Shown piece by piece: positions 7,601 to 19,452 of a stretch of 64,000 nt of DNA (within the stretch, counting starts at the first letter, position 1; each line of letters begins with the position of its first letter). The notes beneath the pieces are model-generated. The model ran no database searches. It worked only from the letters and a program-made list of their open reading frames with translations, and was not told the origin of the DNA. Origin of the DNA: JBBQER01 sp038320885 (GTDB lineage: Bacteria; Actinomycetota; Acidimicrobiia; IMCC26256; PALSA-610); assembly GCA_038320885.1 (NCBI GenBank), contig JBBQER010000001.1:66880-130879 (forward strand), written 5' to 3'. The translations under genes and the position numbers were made by a program.

Positions 7601-10282
7601 TTACACAGATGGCTGATCAGCAGTCGCGCCAACCGGCTCCTTGGCCGCCGTTCCGCCGGCCTTCTTGGTCGCCTTCTTCGCGGCCTTCTTGGGCTTCTTC
7701 GGCGCCATCTCCGCACGCGCCCGCAAGAGGGCGATCGCCTCGGGCAGCGTCAATTCGGTTGGGTCCTGGCCGCGCGGCACGGTGGCATTCGTGGTGCCGT
7801 CGGTGACGTACGGACCGTAACGACCATCGAGCACGCGCACGGGCGCGCCGGAGTCGGGATGCTCGCCGAGCTCGGCGAGCGGCGGCTTCTGCTGACGGCC
7901 GCGCCGCGCTTTGGGCTGTGCGTACAACGCTTCGGCTTCGGCCAGCGTGATCGTGAGCAATTGCTCCTCGGCGGCGAGACTGCGCGTCTCGCCGTCGGCA
8001 CGCTTGAGATACGGACCGAAGCGGCCCGGTGACGCAAGAATCTCACGTTCCTCGCCATCGACACCGACGGAACGCGGCAGAGCCAATAGCTGCAGGGCTT
8101 CCTCGAGCGTGACCGTCTCCGGAGTTTGGCTCGCGAAGAGCGACGAGCGCTTCGGCTTCTTCTTCGTTCCCTCTTCTTGCTCGCCGAGCTGCACGTAGGG
8201 ACCGAAGCGGCCGGTGAGCGCGTACACGGCAAGGCCGGTTTCGGGATCTGTGCCGAGCGCGACCGGACCCGCGGCCTGCTTGGCGATCAGGTCGAGCGCG
8301 ACGTCGATCGTCAGCTCGTCGGGCGCGATGTCGGGCGGTAACGACGCGGTCTCGGCTTCCTCGCGCTGCACGTACGGGCCGTATCTCCCGACGCGCACGA
8401 CGAGCTCGTGCCCGGTGTCGTCGGCGCCGATCGGAATCGTGCTCACGCCGCGCGGGTCGACCTTGGCGAGGTTCTCGTCGGAGACCAGCTGCCGCAATCC
8501 GGGTTGGCCGTTCCCGAAGTAGAAGGTGTGCAGCCACTTCTCGGCTTCGCCCTCGCCCCGCGCGATCACGTCGAGTGCTTCTTCCATTGTCGCCGTGAAG
8601 CCGTAGTCGACGAGGTGGCCGAAGTGCTGCTCGAGCAGATTGGTCACACCGAACGCGGTCCAGTTGGGCACGAGCGCGGTTCCCTTCTTCCACACGTAGC
8701 CGCGCGCCTGGATCGTCTCGATCACTGCGGCGTAGGTGGAGGGACGACCGATGCCGCGCTCTTCGAGCTCCTTCACGAGACTGGCCTCGGTGTAGCGCGC
8801 GGGCGGCTTGGTCTCGTGCGAGACGGCAGCGAGCTCGTTGCACGCGACGCTCTCGCCTTCGGCGACGATGGGCAGGCGCGCTTCGTTTTCCTGCTCCTCG
8901 CCCTCGTCGACGTCTTCGACGTACACGCGGCGCCAGCCCAGGAAATCATACGTCTTCCCGGCGGCGCGGAAGATCGCGCGTTCGTTCGCGGTCGAGGTTG
9001 CCGCGACGCGAAGCGTCGTCTTGCGGCCCCGCGCGTCGGACATCTGGCAGGCGACGGTGCGGATCCACACCAGCTCGTAGAGACGCTGCTCGTCGGCGTC
9101 GAGCTCGGAGCGGAGTTGATCGGGTGTGCGGATGCGATCGCCGGCGGGGCGGATCGCCTCGTGCGCCTCCTGCGCGTTCTTCACCTTGCTGCGATACGCG
9201 CGCGACTCCGCCGGCAAGTACTCCTCGCCGTACTGTTCACGGATCGCGGTGCGGGCTGCGGTAACCGCCTGCTCCGAGAGGTTCGTGCTGTCGGTACGCA
9301 TGTAGGTGATGTACCCACGCTCATAGAGGCGCTGCGCGATCGACATGGTTCGAGCCGCACCGAATCGGAGCTTGCGGCTCGATTCCTGTTGGAGCGTCGA
9401 AGTCGTGAACGGCGCCCGCGGTCGCTCGGTGAACGGATCCGACTCGACCGACGTGACCGCGAACGACGCGTCTTGCAACCGCGCCGCGAGCGCCGCGGCG
9501 GCGTCGGCGTCGAGCAGGACGACGTCACCGGCATCGCTCTTGGCCTGCGCGATCTTTCCGGTGGCCGGATCGAAGTCGCGGCCCTCGGCCAGGCGCGTGT
9601 CGTCGAGCTCCACGAGCGCGGCCCGGAACGCTTGATCGTGCGCGACGAGCTCGGCTTCGAGATCGCTCCACTGACCGGCGCGGAATCGCATGCGGGCGCG
9701 CTCACGTTGCACGACCATGCGCACGGCGACGCTCTGCACGCGACCGGCCGACGCGGCCTGGCCGCGACCGAACACTCGCCACAACACCGGCGAGGTCTCC
9801 CAGCCGACGAGGCGGTCGAGTATTCGCCGGCCTTCCTGGGCCTCGACGAGCTTCATGTCGAGATCACGCGGACTGTCGAGCGCCTCGCGGATGGCGTGCG
9901 GCGTGATCTCGTGGAACACCATTCGCCGAACGGGGACCTTCGGCTGCAGCACTTCGAGCACGTGCCAGCCGATCGCCTCACCTTCGCGGTCCTCGTCGGT
10001 CGCGAGGATGAGCTCGTCGGCGTTCTTCAGCGCCGCTTTCAGCTCGGCGACCACCTTCTTCTTCGACGCGTGCACGATGTAGACCGCGTCGAAGTGGTGG
10101 TCGGCGTCGATGCCCGCGAGCCGGCCGTGGGTCTCCTTCTTGTCGTCGGGGACCTCGTCCTTGCTCCCGGGAAGATCTCGGATGTGTCCCACGCTCGCCA
10201 GGACTTTGTAGTCACTGCCGAGGTAGCCCGCGATCGTGCGCGCCTTGGCCGGCGACTCCACGATGACGAGAGGTTTTGCCAC
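7601..10282 (-). CDS. topA: DNA topoisomerase I
   Basis: The type IA topoisomerase relaxes negative supercoils. I prefer the GTG at 10282, because GGAG sits just upstream and VAKPLVIVESPAKA is the usual N-terminus; this gives 893 residues. The Toprim acidic motif DEDREGE is at about 96-102. The active-site tyrosine is in ITYMRTDS (Tyr327). C-terminal repeats (GRFGPYVQ, GRYGPYVT types) replace zinc fingers, and a lysine-rich tail (PKKPKKAAKKATKK) is typical of actinobacterial TopA. An upstream in-frame start would add 18 low-complexity residues. Confidence 0.95.
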   Translation of the reverse strand: MAKPLVIVESPAKARTIAGYLGSDYKVLASVGHIRDLPGSKDEVPDDKKETHGRLAGIDADHHFDAVYIVHASKKKVVAELKAALKNADELILATDEDREGEAIGWHVLEVLQPKVPVRRMVFHEITPHAIREALDSPRDLDMKLVEAQEGRRILDRLVGWETSPVLWRVFGRGQAASAGRVQSVAVRMVVQRERARMRFRAGQWSDLEAELVAHDQAFRAALVELDDTRLAEGRDFDPATGKIAQAKSDAGDVVLLDADAAAALAARLQDASFAVTSVESDPFTERPRAPFTTSTLQQESSRKLRFGAARTMSIAQRLYERGYITYMRTDSTNLSEQAVTAARTAIREQYGEEYLPAESRAYRSKVKNAQEAHEAIRPAGDRIRTPDQLRSELDADEQRLYELVWIRTVACQMSDARGRKTTLRVAATSTANERAIFRAAGKTYDFLGWRRVYVEDVDEGEEQENEARLPIVAEGESVACNELAAVSHETKPPARYTEASLVKELEERGIGRPSTYAAVIETIQARGYVWKKGTALVPNWTAFGVTNLLEQHFGHLVDYGFTATMEEALDVIARGEGEAEKWLHTFYFGNGQPGLRQLVSDENLAKVDPRGVSTIPIGADDTGHELVVRVGRYGPYVQREEAETASLPPDIAPDELTIDVALDLIAKQAAGPVALGTDPETGLAVYALTGRFGPYVQLGEQEEGTKKKPKRSSLFASQTPETVTLEEALQLLALPRSVGVDGEEREILASPGRFGPYLKRADGETRSLAAEEQLLTITLAEAEALYAQPKARRGRQQKPPLAELGEHPDSGAPVRVLDGRYGPYVTDGTTNATVPRGQDPTELTLPEAIALLRARAEMAPKKPKKAAKKATKKAGGTAAKEPVGATADQPSV

Positions 10283-10485
10283 TGGTGCTCCGAGATCGGT
10301 GTGGGGCGGTGGGGCGGGCCGGCGGCGGCCGCCCAAGATTCTTGTCGGCAGGTTTGCTGTCGGCCGTCGGGTTGCGGACCGTAGCCCGCTCCTCTTTTCC
10401 GTAGTGCCACCCGGCGACCCGTCGTGTCAAACTGTGGTCACGACATCACCCTGAGTGCCGACATTCGCGTCTAGGGTGCCCCGCC

Positions 10486-11106
10486 ATGCTCGCGCTCAAT
10501 TGGCTGAGTCCCCGGGACCTCATCGACAACTTCGCCACCTGGGGTTTGATCATCGTCGTCTTCATCGAGTCCGGGCTCGTCCCGGTGCCCTTGCCCGGCG
10601 ACTCGATCCTGTTCCTGGCCGGCGCATTCTGCGCGACCACGAAGCCGGCCGACCCTCACCTGAACCTCGCCCAGGTGGTGATCGGCTCGTTCATCGCCGC
10701 GATCGCCGGCGCCCAGATCGGCTACGCACTCGGACGTCGCTACGGAATGCGACTCTTCAAGCCCGATGCCCGGCTCTTCAAGACCGCATACCTCGAACAG
10801 GCTCAGGAGTTCTTCGACAAGCGCGGCCCGCGCTCGGTCGTACTGGCGCGCTTCATCCCGTTCGTGCGCACCATCGTTCCAATCCTCGCGGGCACAGGAC
10901 GCATGCCGGCACGCAAGTTCGCGATCGCGAACGTCGTCGGCGCAGCGATTTGGGCGGTCGGTATCAGCCTGCTCGGATTCTGGCTGGGGAAGTCGATCAA
11001 CATCGACAAGTACATCTACCCGATCGTCGCCGTGATCATCGTGCTGTCGTTGATCCCGCCGTTCCTCGAATACCGCAATCACCGCCGCGCCACGCGCGGC
11101 GGGTGA
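10486..11106 (+). CDS. DedA-family membrane protein
   Basis: The 206-residue inner-membrane protein has the DedA/VTT pattern. It shows an early ESGLVPVPLPGDSILFLAG segment, a GYALGRRYG loop, and the conserved RFIPFVRTIVPILAG stretch with the functional arginines. Members act in lipid carrier recycling and membrane homeostasis (undecaprenyl-phosphate or lipid flipping in characterised cases). It is a single gene, convergent with hppA with only 10 bases between the stops. Confidence 0.9.
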   Translation: MLALNWLSPRDLIDNFATWGLIIVVFIESGLVPVPLPGDSILFLAGAFCATTKPADPHLNLAQVVIGSFIAAIAGAQIGYALGRRYGMRLFKPDARLFKTAYLEQAQEFFDKRGPRSVVLARFIPFVRTIVPILAGTGRMPARKFAIANVVGAAIWAVGISLLGFWLGKSINIDKYIYPIVAVIIVLSLIPPFLEYRNHRRATRGG

Positions 11107-11116
11107 TCGCGAATCG

Positions 11117-13465
<2,349 letters not shown>

Positions 13466-13486
13466 GCTCGGGTCCTCACACTCGGG

Positions 13487-14161
13487 TCATGCGGATTTCT
13501 GAACGAACACCTGGTTGGCAACCGTCGCACCGAGGGTGCGGTCCTTGCCGTCGACGCGAAGCACCAGCGGTCCGTCGAAGGGGTGCTTCTCTTTGATCTC
13601 GACCCGTACGCCGGGACGAAGTCCGAGGGTGCCGAGGAACTCGACGATCTCGGGATCGGTGGAGCCTGGCACGGCGACGACCGCCATGTCGCCTGGCTCG
13701 AGCGTGTAGAGCGGCGGCATCTCGGGCATGTCCGCCGTCTCCTTCGCCGGGATCGGGAAGCCGTGCGGGCAGGCCGCGGGCCGGTCGAGGGCGACGAACA
13801 GCCGGTCCTCCACCTCCTGCGGCAGCTCGTGCTCGAACTTGGTCGCCAGCCGGTCGGCTTCGTTCCACGCATAGCCGAGCATGTCGGCCAGGAACCGTTC
13901 GACGATGCGGTGGCGGCGGATGGCCGCGATCGCGAGCTGCCGGCCCGCGGTCGTGAGCTCGACCCCGTGGTACGGCTGATGGTCTACGAGCCCGCGATCG
14001 GCCAGCCGCTTGACGGTGGCGGTGACAGTGCCGGGCGCCAGGCCCAGGCGCTCGGCCAGGATCCCGGTGTGGGCGCCGTCCTTGGCCAACCGGTAGATGG
14101 CCTTGAGAGCCTCGCGGTCGCTTTTCGACAGACTGGCAAGCTGATCTTCGATGGGCAACAA
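13487..14161 (-). CDS. DtxR/MntR-family metal-dependent regulator
   Basis: The 224-residue protein has three recognisable parts. The N-terminal winged helix covers residues 1-65 (TVTATVKRLADRGLVDH). The dimerisation/metal domain contains RHRIVERFLADMLGYAWNEAD, the FEHELPQEVEDRL helix and CPHG. The C-terminal FeoA/SH3-like domain includes LEPGDMAVVAVPG and LGLRPGVRVEI. These are the residues and order of IdeR/MntR proteins that repress iron or manganese genes. Which metal it senses cannot be told. Upstream (14162-14229) I see no convincing palindromic DtxR box. Confidence 0.88.
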   Translation of the reverse strand: MLPIEDQLASLSKSDREALKAIYRLAKDGAHTGILAERLGLAPGTVTATVKRLADRGLVDHQPYHGVELTTAGRQLAIAAIRRHRIVERFLADMLGYAWNEADRLATKFEHELPQEVEDRLFVALDRPAACPHGFPIPAKETADMPEMPPLYTLEPGDMAVVAVPGSTDPEIVEFLGTLGLRPGVRVEIKEKHPFDGPLVLRVDGKDRTLGATVANQVFVQKSA

Positions 14162-14229
14162 GTTAGATTTCGGCCACCCAAAAAAGCAAGTAGAAGCCCG
14201 TTACATCGGTGACCCCCACATCCTGTGGG

Positions 14230-15027
14230 TCAGGGACGCCTCGGCCGCACGAGGGCGACGGAGGTGTAGAGGGCCTCGAATCCGGCTCGCTCGATGTTGC
14301 GGGCCGACGAGGTGCCGGGAGTGGCGCCGGCCAGCGCGAGCTCGCATCCCGATTCGCCGGCGAACGTCAACCGCCGGTCGAGGCAGGCCGCCTGCAGCCC
14401 GCGGCCCCGGTACTCCGCCCGGGTCAGCATTCCGCCCAGGTCGGCGAGACCGTCATGGATCGACAGCGAGCACACGGCCACGGGGACGCCGTCCATCGAG
14501 ACGACGAAGTCGTGCTCGCCGGGCTTGGCGTGCCGGGCCTGCGTGAACCGGCGCTCGCGATCGGCGTCGTCGCTGTGCTCGATCCAGACTCCGGCCCACG
14601 TCTCGAAGTTCGACGAGTCGACCCGAGTGAACTCGAACGCGCCGGACAACCGGGAAGCTGGTCTCGACGCGATCGTGCGCGCGTACACGGTGCGGAACCA
14701 GTCGAGCCGGAAGCCGAGCTCGGCCGCGCGGGAACGCACCACGTCGTCGGCGTACGGGCACAGCTCGATCTCGGCATCACGTGAGTGCGACGCGTAGAAA
14801 TCGACGATGAAGTCGACGTCCTCGGCCGATGCGGGTTCCGCGACGCCGACGCCCATCGCGCGGTTCACATGCATTCGCGGTCCCATGTAGATCACGCGTC
14901 CGCCGGCGCATTCGGCGACCTCGGCTCCGCACCCGGGCTCGAGCCACGCTCGCGTGATCGCGTACCCCGCGGCGTCACGCGCGAAGGACGTCTCGATCCG
15001 TGCAACCAACTCGTGATCCACGAGCAC
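14230..15027 (-). CDS. GNAT-family N-acetyltransferase
   Basis: The C-terminal half holds the acetyl-CoA site typical of GNAT enzymes: LGGMLTRAEYRGRGLQAACL, then a Cys/Ala-rich strand and ATPGTSSARNIERAGFEALY. The N-terminal half (MHVNRAMGVGVAEPAS) may be a second, degenerate GNAT fold. I start at the GTG at 15027, six bases past the stop of the upstream permease. An upstream ATG at 15141 would overlap that gene by more than 100 bases and adds proline-rich sequence. The GTG at 15021 is an alternative. The substrate is unknown. Confidence 0.75.
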   Translation of the reverse strand: MLVDHELVARIETSFARDAAGYAITRAWLEPGCGAEVAECAGGRVIYMGPRMHVNRAMGVGVAEPASAEDVDFIVDFYASHSRDAEIELCPYADDVVRSRAAELGFRLDWFRTVYARTIASRPASRLSGAFEFTRVDSSNFETWAGVWIEHSDDADRERRFTQARHAKPGEHDFVVSMDGVPVAVCSLSIHDGLADLGGMLTRAEYRGRGLQAACLDRRLTFAGESGCELALAGATPGTSSARNIERAGFEALYTSVALVRPRRP

Positions 15028-15032
15028 TGGGC

Positions 15033-16895
15033 TCAGTCCTCGAGGTGATACGGGACCGAGGTGACCACGGTGCCTTTTCGGAAGAGGAGGCGGCCCTTCA
15101 GGAACAGCGCGCTCTGGTTGTGCAGGAGCTGGCTCCACCACGTGCCCACGACGAACTCCGGGAGCACTACGGTCACGATGCTGTTCTCGTAGCGGGCGTC
15201 GAGCTCGTCGATGAAGCGCAGGATCGGCCGCGTGAGCTCGCGGTAGGGCGAGTGGACGATCTCGAGGGGGACGTCGATCCTGCGCTCACTCCACTGGTGC
15301 TCGATGCGCTCCTGTTCCTCGTCGTCGGAGACGATGCTCACCGCGAGCAAGCGATTCGGTGAGAGCGACTTCGCGTAGGCGAGCGCCTCGAGAACACCGC
15401 GGTGCACGCCGCCGACGAGCACGACGACGGTGTGGTTCATTCGGCGCGGCTTGTAGTCGAGCGGAACCTTCAAGCCGGCGGCGACGCTCTTGTAGTGGTG
15501 ACTGATCGCCTTGAACAGTGCGACGATGATCGGGATGATGATGATCGGGATCCACGCGCCCTCACCGAACTTCGTATAGGCGAAGATGAGCGTGACGATT
15601 GCGGTGGCGATCGATCCGGCACCGTTGATCGCGACGCCGCGCTTCCAGTGCGGCTCACGAATCCGTTGATGGTGCTTGACCATTCCCAATTGCGACAACG
15701 TGAATGCCGTGAAGACACCCACCGCGTAGAGCGGGATCAACGAGTCGGTCTTCCCGCCGAACACGAAGATGAGCACCGCGGCCATCCCCGCGAGCACGAG
15801 CACGCCGTTCGAGAACACCAGGCGGTCGCCACGATTCGCGAGCTGGCGCGGGAGATAGCCGTCCCGGGCAATGATCGACGACAGTCGCGGGAAGTCGGCG
15901 TACGCGGTGTTCGCGGCCAGCGTGAGGATCGCCGCCGTCGCCAGTTGCAGGAACCAGAAGATGAAGTTGTTGCCGAACACCTGCTTGCCCATCTCCGAGA
16001 ACACCGTGACCTTGTCACTCGGATAGGGGTGCAGGTGGTGCGCGAGGATCGAGACGCCCAAGAACAGCGTGCCGAGGATCGTCGCCATCCACGTCAGCGT
16101 CGTCGCCGCGTTCTTCGACTCCGGACGCCGGAAGGCAGGCACGCCGTTGGAGATCGCCTCCACGCCGGTGAGCGCGACCGCACCCGACGAGAAGCCGCGC
16201 AGCAAGATGTAGAGACCCAACGAGCCGCCAAACTGTTGCAGGTGCGAAACGGCCAGGTGCTTGTCGAACGGAATCGGTTTGATGCCACCGAACCAGTGGA
16301 AGTACGTGCGCGTCAGGCCGAGGAACACCATTGCGGTGAGGATGAGGATGTACGCGTAGGTGGGAAACGCGAACAGTCGTCCCGATTCCTTCACGCCGCG
16401 CAGGTTCGCCAGCGTGATGAGCAGCACGATGGCCAGGCACACCGCGACTCGATGCTTTTCGAGGCTCTGGAATTGTGGGATCGAGATGATCGCCGCGACG
16501 CCCGCGGAAACTGACACGGCGACCGTGAGGATGTAGTCGATCATCAGCGAAGCGCCCGCGACGAGCGCCGGATTCTCACCGAGGTTCTCGCGACTCACGA
16601 TGTACGAGCCACCGCCGCTCGGGTACGCGAAGATCGTTTGCCGGTACGACGTCGTCACGAGCACCAACAGGATCGCGACCGCAACCGCGATCGGCACCAG
16701 CTTCGAGAGCCCGTGCGCGAGGCTCGAGCCCCCGACCGCGATGACGAAGAGGATCTGCTCGGTCGCGTACGCGGTCGACGAAATCGCGTCGGATGAGAAC
16801 ACCGCGAGCGCGACGACCTTCGAGATTCGCTGGTGCTCTTGTTCCGACGATGCGATCGGCCGGCCGACGAGCAGCCGTTTCAGCGTGTTGAACAC
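15033..16895 (-). CDS. APC-superfamily permease, KimA-like potassium transporter
   Basis: The 620-residue protein has 12 predicted membrane segments followed by a cytoplasmic C-terminal domain of about 150 residues beginning RRMNHTVVVLVGGVHRG. The N-terminal ALAVFSSDAISSTAYATEQIL and FAYPSGGGSYIVSRENLG motifs match the KimA/YdaO type of APC transporters, which carry K+ with H+. Two TrkA-type proteins start divergently 213 bases away. That is the arrangement of mycobacterial Rv2690c next to ceoB-ceoC as I recall it, and it supports a potassium role. The intergenic stretch 16896-17108 shows no ydaO riboswitch I can recognise. Confidence 0.85.
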   Translation of the reverse strand: MFNTLKRLLVGRPIASSEQEHQRISKVVALAVFSSDAISSTAYATEQILFVIAVGGSSLAHGLSKLVPIAVAVAILLVLVTTSYRQTIFAYPSGGGSYIVSRENLGENPALVAGASLMIDYILTVAVSVSAGVAAIISIPQFQSLEKHRVAVCLAIVLLITLANLRGVKESGRLFAFPTYAYILILTAMVFLGLTRTYFHWFGGIKPIPFDKHLAVSHLQQFGGSLGLYILLRGFSSGAVALTGVEAISNGVPAFRRPESKNAATTLTWMATILGTLFLGVSILAHHLHPYPSDKVTVFSEMGKQVFGNNFIFWFLQLATAAILTLAANTAYADFPRLSSIIARDGYLPRQLANRGDRLVFSNGVLVLAGMAAVLIFVFGGKTDSLIPLYAVGVFTAFTLSQLGMVKHHQRIREPHWKRGVAINGAGSIATAIVTLIFAYTKFGEGAWIPIIIIPIIVALFKAISHHYKSVAAGLKVPLDYKPRRMNHTVVVLVGGVHRGVLEALAYAKSLSPNRLLAVSIVSDDEEQERIEHQWSERRIDVPLEIVHSPYRELTRPILRFIDELDARYENSIVTVVLPEFVVGTWWSQLLHNQSALFLKGRLLFRKGTVVTSVPYHLED

Positions 16896-17108
16896 GAGGC
16901 GTTACGACTCCGCGGGCCGGCCGGTGGTGGTCGCTGCGCCGAGGCGGACGGGGCGCGAGCAGCGATCAGCATGCCACTCTCCGGTGACGGAACGCCGCTT
17001 CGGCGAGACAATCGCGTCACATTGCCTTTGCCTGACGCCCTCAGTTGTGCGTTCGGACAGGGTCTCGTCGTAGCATCCCGCTCTTCGTCGTCGGACCAGG
17101 GGGCCGAG

Positions 17109-17768
17109 GTGCACGTCGTCGTCATCGGTTGCGGCCGGGTGGGCAGCGAGCTGGCGGGCGCGCTCGAGCTGGCGGATCACACCGTGGCGGTGGTCGACAA
17201 GAACGTCCGCGCCTTCCGGCGGCTGCCCTCCGACTTCGGCGGGCGCACGGTCGTGGGCTTCGGGTTCGATCGCGACCACCTCGATCAAGCGGGCATCAAC
17301 GAGGCGGCCGCCTTCGCGTCGGTGACGAGCGGCGACAACTCCAACATCCTGTGCGCACGGATCGCCCGCGAGACCTACGGGATCGAGCGCGTGGTCGCCC
17401 GCATCTACGACCCCCGCCGCGCGCTCATCTACCAACGGCTCGGCATCCCCACCGTCGCAACCGTCGCGTGGACCACCGATCAGGTGCTCCGGCGCTTGGT
17501 CCCGGGCGAGGTGAGCAACGTCTGGGTCGACCCGACCGGGCGCATCGGTCTGGTCGAGCGGCAGATCCCGGCCAAGGCGGTCGGCAAGAAGCTCGCGCTG
17601 CTCAACCGGCCGGGGCGCTTCTGGCTCACCGCGGTCACCCGCTTCGGCCAGGCGCAGATCGTCACCGGCGACATGGTGGGGCAGGAAGGCGACGTCCTCG
17701 TGTTCGTGTCGGAGATCAGCGCCACGGACGAGTTGCAGGCGCACATCGAGTCCGGAGGGGAAGGCTGA
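17109..17768 (+). CDS. TrkA-type potassium channel/transporter regulator (first of pair)
   Basis: The 219-residue protein starts at a GTG preceded by AGGGGG. The N-terminal Rossmann RCK domain begins HVVVIGCGRVGSELA, with a later D (AVVDKN) for nucleotide binding, then GDNSNILCARIARE. The C-terminal RCK-C (TrkA-C) domain follows from about residue 140. RCK proteins bind NAD(H), ATP or cyclic di-AMP and gate K+ uptake systems. The stop overlaps the next start (ATGA at 17768). The gene is divergent from the KimA-like permease. Confidence 0.9.
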   Translation: MHVVVIGCGRVGSELAGALELADHTVAVVDKNVRAFRRLPSDFGGRTVVGFGFDRDHLDQAGINEAAAFASVTSGDNSNILCARIARETYGIERVVARIYDPRRALIYQRLGIPTVATVAWTTDQVLRRLVPGEVSNVWVDPTGRIGLVERQIPAKAVGKKLALLNRPGRFWLTAVTRFGQAQIVTGDMVGQEGDVLVFVSEISATDELQAHIESGGEG

Positions 17769-18430
17769 TGCGCGTCGCGATCGCCGGAGCCGGCAACGTC
17801 GGGCTCTTCATCGCCAACGACCTCGTGGGCGCCGGCCACGAGGTGCAGCTCATCGAGCAGAACCCGCTGATCGTGGAGCGCGGCGGGGCGGCCGACGGCG
17901 TGGAGTGGCTCCTCGCCGACGCGTGCGAGGTGGCCTCGCTGCGCAAAGCCGGCCTCGAGCGCTGCGACGTGGTCGTCGCGGCGACCGGCGACGACGAGGA
18001 CAATCTCGTCATTTCCCTGCTCTCGAAGCAGGAGTTCGGTGTTCCACGGGTGGTCGCGCGCGTGAACCACCCCAAGAACGAGTGGCTCTTCAACCAGAAC
18101 TGGGGCGTCGACCTCTCGGTGTCGACCCCGCACCTCATCACCGCGCTCGTCGAAGAGGCGGTCTCGGTCGGTCGCCTCGTGCGCATCCTCCAGTTCGAAG
18201 GCGGCAACGTCGGACTCGTCGAAGTGACGCTCGCCGAGGACTCACCCGTCGTGGATCACGCGATCAAGGACCTCGAGATCCCGCGCGACGCGACGATCGT
18301 CGCGGTGGTGCGTAGCGAACACGTCGTGATGCCCCGCGGCGACACGATCTTCGAAGCCGGCGACGAGGTGCTCGCCATGGTCACCCACGACTCCGAAGAC
18401 GACGTCCGAAAGATCCTCACCGGCGGGTAG
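17768..18430 (+). CDS. TrkA-type potassium channel/transporter regulator (second of pair)
   Basis: The 220-residue protein has the same RCK-N plus RCK-C layout as its neighbour: RVAIAGAGNVGLFIANDL, VQLIEQN, ATGDDEDNLVISLLSKQ, then VTLAEDSPVVDHAIKDLEIP in the C-terminal domain. The paired genes probably form a hetero-oligomeric gating ring. The ATG at 17768 is used, with one base shared with the upstream stop. The gene ends 33 bases from the convergent DUF2231 gene. Confidence 0.9.
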   Translation: MRVAIAGAGNVGLFIANDLVGAGHEVQLIEQNPLIVERGGAADGVEWLLADACEVASLRKAGLERCDVVVAATGDDEDNLVISLLSKQEFGVPRVVARVNHPKNEWLFNQNWGVDLSVSTPHLITALVEEAVSVGRLVRILQFEGGNVGLVEVTLAEDSPVVDHAIKDLEIPRDATIVAVVRSEHVVMPRGDTIFEAGDEVLAMVTHDSEDDVRKILTGG

Positions 18431-18463
18431 TCCCGACCCGCGGTCCGACTCGCGCGCTCACCC

Positions 18464-18988
18464 TCAGTTCAGGTGAACGCGTTGCCAGGTCGCCTTCGCG
18501 CCGCTGTCACCGATCTGGAAGAGCCGGACGTTCGTGCCCGTGGCGACGACGACCGTCAACGCGATCACAGCGGCCCGGATCGGCACCCGCGTCGGCGATG
18601 AGGCGGCATGCGGGAACGGCCATGATCCCCGTTCCCGGCGATCGACCAGCATGACCGCGAGCGCGATGAGGAAGAGGAGCAGGATCAACGGGCGAATGCT
18701 GGAGGCGATCTGCACATGGCGACGGAGCGCCGCCGATTGGCGAACGCTGTGGCGCAACGCCTCACCGCTCCCGATCGCCAGTTGCGCGCTGAGCCCGGCC
18801 AATATCGCAGCCCCGAGAACGAGCCAGCCGTATCGCTCGCGTGCCCGCGCCCAGCACGCCATGAGGATCGCTCCGATGCCGACCAGCGGGATCAACACGA
18901 CCGGCAGGTGCACGAACAAGGGATGGGCGGGAAGACCGAAGAGCTTCGAGATGCCGCCGAGCGTAGGGACGGCAAGCGAAGGGATCAC
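18464..18988 (-). CDS. DUF2231-like small membrane protein
   Basis: I choose a GTG at 18988, giving 174 residues. After a short leader comes LFGLPAHPLFVHLPVVLIPL, the hallmark of DUF2231 with its paired histidines. About four hydrophobic segments follow, and HSVRQSAALRRHVQ links two of them. The function of the family is unknown; the histidines could bind heme or metal. The longer frame upstream of 18988 is arginine-rich, non-membrane sequence that overlaps the OB-fold gene, so it is rejected. Confidence 0.72.
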   Translation of the reverse strand: MIPSLAVPTLGGISKLFGLPAHPLFVHLPVVLIPLVGIGAILMACWARARERYGWLVLGAAILAGLSAQLAIGSGEALRHSVRQSAALRRHVQIASSIRPLILLLFLIALAVMLVDRRERGSWPFPHAASSPTRVPIRAAVIALTVVVATGTNVRLFQIGDSGAKATWQRVHLN

Positions 18989-19047
18989 CCCGGGCCCGGT
19001 AAGAATCTCAGAAGAACAGGCGCGGGACGCGGCACGCGCCTCGACGG

Positions 19048-19398
19048 TTACTCGAGTTGGTACATGGGGTTGTACATGACCTGGGTACCGGCGTCCTTGG
19101 TGACCACGCCTTCGAGGTAGACGCGGCGTCCGGGGGAGATGCCGAGGATCTTGCGCCGGCCGAGGAATACCGCGGTCAGCGTGCCGTGACCGTCGGTGAT
19201 CGTCGCTTCGAGCGCATCGGCGCCGGCCCTGGGAACGATCCGGATCGACCGCACTTCGCCGGCCACCCGAACCGGCTTGCGCGGTTCGACGGCGTCGAGC
19301 GCCGGAGAGCCCGTGGTCGTGCACCATGCTTCCAGGTGCTCACGATCGATCTGCTCGACCGGCTTGGTCAGCCGATCGACGAATTTCCTCAGTGCCAC
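19048..19398 (-). CDS. OB-fold nucleic-acid-binding-like protein
   Basis: The 116-residue protein starts with GTG (VALRKFVDRLTKP). Residues 40-116 form an OB-fold-like pattern: VRVAGEVRSIRIVPRAG, LEATITDGHGTLTAVFLGRR, GRRVYLEGVV. This resembles the RecG wedge/OB class. A similar short OB protein lies near the ceoB-ceoC region in mycobacteria, as I recall. No catalytic residues are visible. The gene is divergent from 19453 with a 54-base gap. Confidence 0.75.
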   Translation of the reverse strand: MALRKFVDRLTKPVEQIDREHLEAWCTTTGSPALDAVEPRKPVRVAGEVRSIRIVPRAGADALEATITDGHGTLTAVFLGRRKILGISPGRRVYLEGVVTKDAGTQVMYNPMYQLE

Positions 19399-19452
19399 GG
19401 CAAAAATCCCTTTCGCTGACGCAAGACTAGGTGAGCGGGATGCCAAGCTGGA

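Noticed and set aside
8408..10384. 658-codon plus-strand frame opposite topA
   Set aside because: Antisense shadow caused by GC-rich third positions; topA on the minus strand has all family motifs.
14162..14229. DtxR/IdeR box upstream of the metal regulator
   Set aside because: An AT-rich stretch with TTAGATTT is present but there is no 19-bp palindrome of the TTAGGTTAGCC type.
15028..15141. N-terminal extension of the acetyltransferase
   Set aside because: It overlaps the permease coding end by more than 100 bases and is proline/arginine-rich without conservation; a GTG just after the permease stop fits better.
16896..17108. Cyclic di-AMP (ydaO) riboswitch upstream of the KimA-like gene
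   Set aside because: I could not find the conserved core elements; only local GC-rich hairpins are seen.
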